Assembly (NCBI RefSeq): GCF_037914945.1
Contig: NZ_CP149787.1
Span: forward strand, 3,410,001 to 3,474,000
Direction: 5' to 3'
Length of the DNA stretch: 64,000 nucleotides
Origin: Haloterrigena sp. KLK7
GTDB lineage: Archaea > Halobacteriota > Halobacteria > Halobacteriales > Natrialbaceae
Both the position numbers and the translations under genes were made by a program. Under the pieces are notes generated by a model. That model had not been told where the DNA came from, ran no database searches, and worked only from the letters and a program-made list of their open reading frames with translations. Positions 57,691 through 64,000 of the stretch are shown here, one piece after another (position 1 is the stretch's first letter; every line of letters starts with the position of its first letter).

Positions 57691-57714
57691 GACACCCCCG
57701 TCGCGGATGTAACG
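57691..57714 (+). repeat. Origin recognition box 1
   Basis: GACACCCCCGTCGCGGATGT then AACG: the C-rich left arm and GTAACG right end match box 2. The G-string (here read as CCCCC) and CGCG core are as in haloarchaeal Orc1 boxes. Confidence 0.75.
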
Positions 57715-57855
57715 CTGGCATCGGTCAGCGGCCGAACTTCGAGCTGCCATCGTTGCCGGAAGAAACGGATATAGACATCACTGAGATGAGAAGAACCGGG
57801 CTGAGAGCCGGGGTAGCGGGTGATTTTGCCACCTGTGTGACGAGCGTCTGACGCT

Positions 57856-58042
57856 GAGGGGACACACACCCCCGTCGCGTTTGTAACGGGGAAGGTGGGG
57901 GAGGGGGTACAGAATTATCCCGGATTCCGACGAGATTCAGACGTCATCACCTCGAATTTACATCCGCGACACTGGTGTGTTCCACGAAGAGACCCCCACA
58001 CCTAGATGGCGTTACAAACGCGATGGGGGTGTGTGTCCCCTC
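57856..58042. other. Core replication origin with inverted boxes
   Basis: Box 2 (57856-57888) and box 3 (58010-58042) are 33-bp inverted repeats with a single mismatch, each made of GAGGGGACACACACCCCC, CGCG and TTTGTAACG. Between them are 121 bp including a G-rich run (57894-57907), the AT-richer AGAATTAT and GAATTTAC segments (likely unwinding region), a half-repeat at 57957 and CCCCCACACC at 57993. Such a pair around an AT-rich segment next to orc1 defines an origin in haloarchaea. Confidence 0.85.
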
Positions 58043-58253
58043 GACGGCTCGGACGGCGGCACTCACTCGAGCGCGGAACGATCCGAACCGAACCAGTTCG
58101 GTTAGAGATTTCACGACGCCGGGAAACACGATCCGACTCATTCAGCGGAGAAGGGGATCCAACTCGTCCAGACGATGCAGATTCGGGCAGATTCGTAGAC
58201 GGCGCAGATTCAAGAGATCCAGAGATCGCCTTCCACTGCGTATAGACTATAGA

Positions 58254-58297
58254 CTAGTTCTAGCTCTAGTTCTAGCTAGTCTAGAACTAGAGCTAGA
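58254..58297. repeat. CTAG array inside a long palindrome
   Basis: CTAG occurs at 58254, 58260, 58266, 58272, 58276, 58281, 58287 and 58293: eight copies in 43 bp, spaced 6, 6, 6, 4, 5, 6 and 6. Segments 58259-58275 and 58281-58297 are perfect 17-bp inverted arms with a 5-bp spacer. ATAGACT is repeated just before. It lies 212 bp beyond origin box 3. No coding frame uses it. Confidence 0.85.
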
Positions 58298-58404
58298 GAG
58301 TTGTTGTTACCCTCCCCACCTAAAACAGTGTGGACACCGTTTCAAACGGGAACCGCTGGACTCCCGAACGCGTCCCTTTTGCCACCGCAGCGGATAGTCG
58401 GGGT

Positions 58405-58578
58405 ATGACCGACACGTCCCTCGAGCCGTCGGCCGCTCAGTGGATCGACTCGAGCGACGGTATCACCTCGAGTGATGGTGTCGCTCCGAGTGACGGACTC
58501 CCAAGCCGATATATGCGAACGGACGGAACCGAAACGGATACACCGCTCCTCGAGCGGATATCCTCCATCGACCGATGA
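58405..58578 (+). CDS. Possible small acidic protein ORF before the RNA methyltransferase
   Basis: A 57-residue frame, MTDTSLEPSAAQWIDSSDGI onward, with a repeated SDG pattern (SSDGIT, SSDGVA, PSDGLP). Its stop overlaps the next ATG by ATGA, which suggests coupling. The acidic composition is haloarchaeal, but no family was recognised and the frame may be chance. Confidence 0.35.
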   Translation: MTDTSLEPSAAQWIDSSDGITSSDGVAPSDGLPSRYMRTDGTETDTPLLERISSIDR

Positions 58579-59342
58579 CTCCCGAGCCGTCCGCGACCGA
58601 GCAGTCGTCCGATCGCACGCCGCCGGCGGTCGCCGTCGTCGACGCCCAGTTCCCGGGCAACGTCGGCACCATCGCTCGAGCGATGAAGAACTTCGGATTC
58701 GAGGACCTCCTGCTGGTCGATCCGCCCGAACTCGATCCCGACGGCGAGGCCTACGGGTTCGCGGGCCACGCCCGCGAAGACGTCCTGCCGAACGCGACGG
58801 AGATCTCGTTCGACCGGCTCGTCGCGGAGTATCACACGATCGGCTGCACGGCGGTCACCAACGAGGACGACCGCAGCCACGTCCGCTTTCCGTTCTCGAC
58901 GCCCGCCGACCTCGCGGAGCGGCTCCCGACCGTCGAGGCGCCGACGGCGCTCGTCTTCGGCCGCGAACGCGTCGGGCTGACCAACGAGGAACTCGCCCGC
59001 ATCGACGAGATCTGTTCGATCCCGGCCAGCGCCGAGTACCCGGTGCTCAACCTCGGTCAGGCCGCGACGATCACGCTCTACGAACTGCGCTCGCTGACCC
59101 TCGCCGACGACGAGACCCAGCTTCCGGACGTCGAGCGGGTCCGGGCCCCCGAACCGACCGTCGATCGGCTCTACGACCAGTGGGCGGCGCTCCTCACCGA
59201 GATCAACCATCCCGAGGAGAAACGCGACAAGACGATGCGCATGCTTCGGCGCGTGTTCGGGCGCGCGGACCTGACCGAACGCGAGGCGAACACGCTGCTC
59301 GGCATCCTCCGTCGGGCGACCGAACGACCGGCCGAGAACTGA
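58575..59342 (+). CDS. trmJ: SPOUT RNA methyltransferase, TrmJ-like
   Basis: A 255-residue enzyme that methylates ribose (2'-O) in tRNA, in archaea at position 32 by TrmJ. Knot motifs: VAVVDAQFPGNVGTIARAMK, FGFEDLLLVDPPELDPDGEA, TALVFGRERVGLTNEELARI and YPVLNLGQAATITLYELRSL. An 80-residue helical C-terminus (EEKRDKTMRMLRRVFGRADL) follows, as in TrmJ. The gene borders the origin on the side away from orc1. Confidence 0.9.
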   Translation: MTPEPSATEQSSDRTPPAVAVVDAQFPGNVGTIARAMKNFGFEDLLLVDPPELDPDGEAYGFAGHAREDVLPNATEISFDRLVAEYHTIGCTAVTNEDDRSHVRFPFSTPADLAERLPTVEAPTALVFGRERVGLTNEELARIDEICSIPASAEYPVLNLGQAATITLYELRSLTLADDETQLPDVERVRAPEPTVDRLYDQWAALLTEINHPEEKRDKTMRMLRRVFGRADLTEREANTLLGILRRATERPAEN

Positions 59343-59512
59343 GTCGCGGACGATCAGCGGTCTCCAGACGACGAGCTCGAGACGAGCGAGAACGCTGAAC
59401 GCGGCGCGACGAGAACCAGCGTCGGGCGCAACCCTGATCGCCGCCGCAGTCACCTTCCTGCGCCGTCGCGTGGCCACCACAGTGATATCGGGGTAGCGAC
59501 CAATACGAGTAA

Positions 59513-60586
59513 ATGACTGAGATAAATCGACGACAGACACTGTATCTGACGGGAACGGGGATGGCAGCGTTGGCCGGCTGCTCGGGATCGACCGACGAGT
59601 CGACCGATCCCGATGCCGATTCCGACGAGTCCGACGACGGTGCGGACGAATCCGACGAGATCGACGTGACCACTGAGCACGAGGGAACCATCGACGCCGG
59701 AGCGCTCCCCTCGTACGCGTCACTGCTACCCGATCTCGATCGGTCCGAATACTTCTACGGGGCGATCGATATCGAAACGATGGTCGCGCTCTTCGAGGAG
59801 GAAGACGTGCGATCGGGCGAGGAGCCGACGGATCCGCTCGTCGTCAACCCCGTCAGTATCGCCCTACTGAGTTCCTACGGACTGACCCGCCTCAGCGAGT
59901 CGCCGGCGGCGAACGCGTACAGTTCGCACGACGAAACGCCGGACGGCGAGGGCACACTCGTGTACGTGAACGGGATCTACGCGATTCTCGGCGAATACGA
60001 TCGCGACGGCCTCGAGACGACCCTCGAGGAAGACGGATACGAGAGTCAGGACGCCGGCGACGCCTACGCGATCTACGCGCACGGGGAGACCGGCGGCGTC
60101 GTCGGCGTCACGGACGAGGTGTTCGCCTTCCCCAATCCGAACGCAGGGGGGTCAGGTTTCGACCCGACTACTGCGATTCGACGGACGCTCGAGACCGCGG
60201 TCGGACGGCGGGAGCCGAAACACGCCACCGACGACGAGTTCGAGTGGCTGCTCCGGGCCGGGAGTAACAGCGGCATCGCGACGGGCATCTATACCGACGC
60301 CGACGAGTTCGACGCTGCGTATCTCGGGTCCGACCGGTCCGACGAAGAGACCGGGAGTCTCGAGACCGACTACGACGCGTTCGAGGGTGCGAACGGCGCC
60401 CACCAGCAGCTCGTCCTCGCGGACGATAACGGCGCTCGCGCCGGCGCCACCGTCACGTACGCGGCCGAGGACCGCGTCGACGTCGGCCGCCTCGAGTCGT
60501 CGCTCGGGACCGAAGCCGACGCGGTCGACGTGGTGCGAGACGGAACGGCGGTGTCGATCGACGCCGAGTACGCCGGCGATCTCTGA
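59513..60586 (+). CDS. Tat-exported lipoprotein of unknown function
   Basis: A 357-residue protein: Tat signal MTEINRRQTLYLTGTGMAAL with lipobox LAGC, then an acidic Ser/Asp spacer to about residue 55. The body has two similar alpha/beta halves, each with a YGAIDIETMV- or QQLVLADDNGAR-type strand and a following helix. No catalytic motif is visible. Several haloarchaeal lipoproteins of this style exist, of unknown function. Confidence 0.75.
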   Translation: MTEINRRQTLYLTGTGMAALAGCSGSTDESTDPDADSDESDDGADESDEIDVTTEHEGTIDAGALPSYASLLPDLDRSEYFYGAIDIETMVALFEEEDVRSGEEPTDPLVVNPVSIALLSSYGLTRLSESPAANAYSSHDETPDGEGTLVYVNGIYAILGEYDRDGLETTLEEDGYESQDAGDAYAIYAHGETGGVVGVTDEVFAFPNPNAGGSGFDPTTAIRRTLETAVGRREPKHATDDEFEWLLRAGSNSGIATGIYTDADEFDAAYLGSDRSDEETGSLETDYDAFEGANGAHQQLVLADDNGARAGATVTYAAEDRVDVGRLESSLGTEADAVDVVRDGTAVSIDAEYAGDL

Positions 60587-60710
60587 CGCTGCGCGACGAT
60601 CGATCGCCGCGACTCGAGAACGGAAATTCGTCCGACGGAATCATCACCTCCTCCCGCACTGAATTAGCGTCCCGTCAGACACCGCAGTGGAGTACGGAAC
60701 CGGGAACTGC

Positions 60711-61379
60711 TCACCGGGATTCGGCCGTCGCGGTCTCGCGCTCGGTCGCTCGAGTCCCGTCGTCGCGGGCGACCAGCTGTCCCGTTTCGGAGACGGTTCC
60801 GAGCCAGCCGCATTCGGGGCAAGCGAACAGTCCCTGGCCGTCGATCATCGAGGCGCCGCAGTCCGGGCAGGCGTCCGCCGTCGCGTTCGCGGCCGCCGAC
60901 GCCGCCGCGTCTTCGGGCTCGCCGCCCAGCGGGGTGGGAAGCTCGCCGGTCCGGAGCGCGGCGATCGCCTCGTCGGTCGTGTACGTCTCGTCGACGTCCT
61001 CGTCGGTGTGCGGGAAGACGCCGACCAGTTCGTCGTCCGCGTAGAGTTCGAGACAGAGCATCGGCATGATCAGCAGGTCGGTCGTCCCGCCGCTGATCTG
61101 GTTGGTCGCGGTGCGCTCCCGGAACGGCGGTCGAATACTCACGCCTCGGCGGTCCGCCCACTGCTCGAACCGCTCGAAACTCTCGAGGGCTTCCTGATAG
61201 GGCGTGTCGTCCGTCAGCGTGACCTCCTTGGGCCAACTGCGCAGTAGCAAGTCGTCGACCGCGCCCTCCGACTCGCAGGCGCGAAGGGTCTCGACCTGCC
61301 TGTCGACCGGCTCCAGTAGCAGCGGTGCGCGCACGTGGCAGACGGCCGTGATCTCGGTTGCTTGTGTGTCTGTCGTCAT
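60711..61379 (-). CDS. Protein with C-terminal zinc ribbon, unknown function
   Basis: A 222-residue protein. The first 125 residues form an alpha/beta domain (EITAVCHVRAPLLLEPVDRQ, VDDLLLRSWPKEVTL, ESFERFEQWADRRGVSIRPP, LLIMPMLCLELYADDELVGV). A linker then leads to a zinc ribbon, ADACPDCGASMIDGQGLFAC with PECGWLGTVSE. The N-terminal domain was not recognised. It is likely cytoplasmic. Confidence 0.75.
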   Translation of the reverse strand: MTTDTQATEITAVCHVRAPLLLEPVDRQVETLRACESEGAVDDLLLRSWPKEVTLTDDTPYQEALESFERFEQWADRRGVSIRPPFRERTATNQISGGTTDLLIMPMLCLELYADDELVGVFPHTDEDVDETYTTDEAIAALRTGELPTPLGGEPEDAAASAAANATADACPDCGASMIDGQGLFACPECGWLGTVSETGQLVARDDGTRATERETATAESR

Positions 61380-61526
61380 TAGTTCGGTGTTCGTTCGACC
61401 AACGCGTGAACTGATAAAGATTGTCGACGCCGCAGATAACCGACACTAGCCGCGCAGCGAGACTGTCGGGATCGATCGGAATACGGTCGACCCCGCGGCG
61501 GTCATCGGAAACAGTGGCCACTGCCC

Positions 61527-62480
61527 CTACTTCGAGGTCACAGTCGAACGCGTCTCGAGGGCCGACCGCAGCAGCGTCCGGAGCGCACTGCGCTTGACGA
61601 TACCGAAGCCCGCGAGGATCGTCACCAACCCGAGAATCATCACCGAATCGACGACGTGGCCGAGCGCGATCCAGCTGACGCCCATCGCGACGACCGGTTC
61701 CGCGTAGCTGACCAGACTGACCTGCGTCGCCCCGCTTCGGTCGAGCAGTTCGAAATAGAGCAGGAACGCGAACACGCCGGAAACGAGCGTCAGATAGCCG
61801 TAGGAGACCAGCGCCGACAGGGTCGGATCGATCGCCGCGACCGATTCGCCCCGCAGGGCCGCCCAGCCCAACAGCACCGCGCCGCCGACGAGCATCGCCC
61901 ACGCCTGGAGCGTCTCGAGCGGGAGTTCCGAGTCGATCGGTCGCACGAACACGCTCCCAAGGGCGAACGCGACGGCCGAGGCGAACACCAGGGCGGCCCC
62001 GACGGTGACGTCGTCGCCGAGCGACCCGGGCGACGGCTGGACCACGGCGATGACGCCGACCAGTCCGAGCACGAAGCCGACGACGCCGCCGAGCGAGAGC
62101 CGTTCTTCGGGGAGAACGACGCCGGCGAACGCCGCCGTGAGGATCGGAGCCGTACTGACGAGCGTCGCCGCGACCGCGCCCGAGACGTACAGTTCGCCGA
62201 GGTACAACAGCCCGTGATAGAGCGCGATGACGAAGACGCCGGCGACGGTCACCGCCAGCCACTCCGCCCGGCCTCGCGGTCGCGTCCGATCGGTCACGAC
62301 GGCCGCGTATCCGAAGACGATCCCGCCGGCGATCGCGTAGCGGAGGCCGGCGAACAGCAGCGGCGGCACGTATTCGAGCCCGATCTCGATCGCCACGAAC
62401 GACGTTCCCCAGCAGAGCGCGAGCATCGAAAAGAGCACCGCTTCGCGGTACTCGTCCGGAACTGAGTCGAGTAGTCTCAT
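61527..62480 (-). CDS. EamA family permease (DMT superfamily)
   Basis: A 317-residue protein of ten helices in two EamA repeats: SMLALCWGTSFVAIEIGLEY, LLFAGLRYAIAGGIVFGYAA and GAVAATLVSTAPILTAAFAG in the first; QVSLVSYAEPVVAMGVSWIA in the second. Such proteins export metabolites such as amino acids. A TAAATAT element about 30 nt before ATG 62480 supports that start over GTG 62498. It is divergent from an Lrp-type regulator, so the regulator may control it. Confidence 0.92.
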   Translation of the reverse strand: MRLLDSVPDEYREAVLFSMLALCWGTSFVAIEIGLEYVPPLLFAGLRYAIAGGIVFGYAAVVTDRTRPRGRAEWLAVTVAGVFVIALYHGLLYLGELYVSGAVAATLVSTAPILTAAFAGVVLPEERLSLGGVVGFVLGLVGVIAVVQPSPGSLGDDVTVGAALVFASAVAFALGSVFVRPIDSELPLETLQAWAMLVGGAVLLGWAALRGESVAAIDPTLSALVSYGYLTLVSGVFAFLLYFELLDRSGATQVSLVSYAEPVVAMGVSWIALGHVVDSVMILGLVTILAGFGIVKRSALRTLLRSALETRSTVTSK

Positions 62481-62660
62481 ATTCGATTCGGAAATCACTC
62501 CGATATTTAGATCCTTCTACGACCGATCGGATATCTCCGGATTGAGAACCACACATATGGATGTATTCCGAACGACTCCCCATATACAGTCCCAGACTTG
62601 CAGAAAACTCTAATTACATCGGTCGAAAGACACATCTCGCTGGTCGTCGAACAGCGATTC

Positions 62661-63149
62661 ATGGCCATCGACGAACGCGACGTGCGCCTGCTGAAGGCGA
62701 TCGCCGAACTCGAGACGGGGAGCCCGGAACGGCTCCACGAGGCGACCGGGATCCCGGTCTCGACGATCCACTACCGGCTCAACAATCTCCGAGAAGAAGG
62801 GATCATCGCAAACGATCGCTACGAGATCGACCTCGAGGAACTCGGGCTCGGGGTCACCGTCTTAGTCGAGGTTCACGCCGACTACCAGGGATCGTACGAG
62901 GAGTTCGCGGACCGACTGCTGACCGTCGAGGGCGTCACGAACGTCTACTTCACGATGGGCGAGACGGACTTCATCGTCGTCGCGCGGCTGAGCGGCAGCG
63001 AGATGGTCGAGCGACTGATCGCCGAGTTCGAACAGCTCGAGGGCGTCGAACGGACCGACTCGACGTTCGTCATCTCGGCGATCGAGGAACGGGACGCGCT
63101 CCAGAGCTACGAATTGGAGACGCTGCTCGAGGAACTGACCGACGAGTGA
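62661..63149 (+). CDS. Lrp/AsnC family transcriptional regulator
   Basis: A 162-residue protein. N-terminal helix-turn-helix: DERDVRLLKAIAELETGSPE, TGIPVSTIHYRLNNLREEGI. The C-terminal RAM ligand domain has GVTVLVEVHADYQGSYEEFA, VTNVYFTMGETDFIVVARLS and FVISAIEERDALQSYEL. These regulators sense amino acids as octamers. Divergent to the EamA permease, it fits the Lrp-exporter pairing. The ATG at 62661 (MAIDERD) was chosen; an upstream frame to 62598 is not typical. Confidence 0.92.
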   Translation: MAIDERDVRLLKAIAELETGSPERLHEATGIPVSTIHYRLNNLREEGIIANDRYEIDLEELGLGVTVLVEVHADYQGSYEEFADRLLTVEGVTNVYFTMGETDFIVVARLSGSEMVERLIAEFEQLEGVERTDSTFVISAIEERDALQSYELETLLEELTDE

Positions 63150-63210
63150 GAATCGACCGAACGCGATCGACGTACGGAACCCGAATTGAGACGGGCTCGA
63201 GGCGGGATTC

Positions 63211-64000
63211 CTACGCGCGCTTCTGGATCTCCTCGCGGAGCAGTTCGCTCACGAGGTCGCCGTCCGCTTTCCCGCGCAGGGCCCCCATGCACTCGCCCAT
63301 GAGACCCGAGAACGCCTGCATTCCCTCTTCTTCGACCTGCTCCTCGTTACGTTCGACGACGTCGACGACGGCGTCGCGGACCTCCTCCTCGTCGGCACCG
63401 CCGAGCCCGGCTTCTTCGGCCGCCTCCTCGGCGGTTCGGTCCGGTTCCTCGGCCAGCGCGGTCAGCAGGTCCGGTACGCCCTCGTTGGGGAGGTCGCCGC
63501 TCTCGGCCATCGCGAAGACGCCCTCGAGGTGCGCCCGCGTCAGGTTCTCGACGGGGACGTCGTCCCGGCGGAGCTCGGTCAGCGTCGACTCGAGCGTCGA
63601 CGCCGCGAGCGTCGGATCGATCCCGTCGGCGACGACGTCCTCGAACAGCGGCATGTACTCGCCGTAGGCGACCTGTTCGGCCAGTCCAGCGCCGAGGCCG
63701 TACTCGTCCTGGTAGCGCTCGACCTTGTCGGTCAGCAGCTCCGGCTCGGGAACCTCGCTGGGATCGGGTTCGACCGGCGGCACGTCCGTCTCGGGGTACA
63801 TCCGCGCCGCGCCCGGGAGGGGACGGAGGTAGCGGGTCGTCCCGTCGTCGTTCGCGTCGCGGGTCTCCTCGGGGACGCCCTCGAGGGCGGTCGCGGCGCG
63901 CTCGGCGGCGGCGTCGATGGCCGCCTCCGCCACGTCGGTGTCGGCGGCGACGATGGCGACGGCGTCTTCGGGCCCGGCGCCGACGGCCTCGCGCAGGTCG
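63211..64000 (-). CDS. gatE: Glutamyl-tRNA(Gln) amidotransferase subunit E, C-terminal part
   Basis: The minus-strand frame is open to the right edge, giving about 263 residues of the C-terminus. It holds YLRPLPGAARMYPETDVPPV, typical of GatB/GatE, then ELLTDKVERYQDEYGLGAGL, and ends with a YqeY-like helical tail (FSGLMGECMGALRGKADGDL). GatDE turns Glu-tRNA(Gln) into Gln-tRNA(Gln) in archaea. The N-terminus lies outside the window. Confidence 0.93.
   Translation of the reverse strand, partial: DLREAVGAGPEDAVAIVAADTDVAEAAIDAAAERAATALEGVPEETRDANDDGTTRYLRPLPGAARMYPETDVPPVEPDPSEVPEPELLTDKVERYQDEYGLGAGLAEQVAYGEYMPLFEDVVADGIDPTLAASTLESTLTELRRDDVPVENLTRAHLEGVFAMAESGDLPNEGVPDLLTALAEEPDRTAEEAAEEAGLGGADEEEVRDAVVDVVERNEEQVEEEGMQAFSGLMGECMGALRGKADGDLVSELLREEIQKRA

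Overview
The window is chromosomal DNA of a halophilic archaeon (class Halobacteria). Evidence: very high GC; strongly acidic proteins; leaderless genes with a TATA-like box about 25-30 nt before the start; twin-arginine (Tat) lipoproteins; archaeal protein families (Orc1/Cdc6, GatE, TrmB, geranylgeranyl reductase, S17e, CofD, MptE); and a 16S-tRNA-Ala(TGC)-23S-5S operon with bulge-helix-bulge processing stems. The mix of Cox genes and the sugar ABC cluster suggests a Natrialbaceae-like genus (Haloterrigena or Natrinema type), but that is inference.

Layout. 1-8.2 kb: MFS transporter end, ATP-dependent DNA ligase, a GCS2-like ligase, a TetR repressor overlapping a MATE exporter, and cofD of coenzyme F420 synthesis. 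8.3-13.2 kb: a dihydrouridine-synthase-like barrel protein, a zinc ribbon, a CitG-like protein coupled to DUF447, ribosomal protein S17e, and asd. 13.4-17.5 kb: a winged-helix regulator, a universal stress protein, a 2-hydroxyacid dehydrogenase and a geranylgeranyl reductase. 17.6-26 kb: a sensor kinase, then cytochrome oxidase genes split into coxC and a divergent coxA/coxB pair, with a Tat-exported protein and manganese catalase between. 26-32.8 kb: a compactly folding non-coding segment, a regulator, and the rRNA operon on the minus strand with tandem promoters. 33-43.5 kb: hisD, IscA/ErpA-type protein, dodecin, several membrane proteins, a class V aminotransferase, two universal stress proteins and an MscS channel. 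43.7-52.5 kb: a sugar catabolic island, with a TrmB regulator, a complete ABC sugar importer (Tat lipoprotein, two permeases, ATPase), a Gfo/Idh/MocA oxidoreductase and a xylose-isomerase-like protein. 52.5-56.2 kb: HalOD1 protein, a frameshifted zinc-ribbon gene, mptE and folP (pterin/folate). 56.3-59.3 kb: orc1/cdc6 with an adjacent replication origin, then a TrmJ-like RNA methyltransferase. 59.5-64 kb: Tat lipoprotein, zinc-ribbon protein, EamA permease, Lrp/AsnC regulator, and the end of gatE.

The most unusual signals are non-coding: (1) eight CTAG tetramers in 43 bp, mostly at 6-bp spacing inside a 17-bp-arm palindrome next to the origin; (2) three dispersed copies of a ~190-bp element with conserved ends and a variable core of tri-loop hairpins; (3) a possible multibranched RNA between coxB and a convergent regulator gene; (4) a 16-codon leader ORF that overlaps coxA by ATGA; (5) two 12-bp direct repeats, 30 bp apart, around the manganese-catalase promoter. 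No CRISPR array, transposase, integrase or phage gene was seen. All coordinates and motif calls come from reading the sequence; no database search was run.
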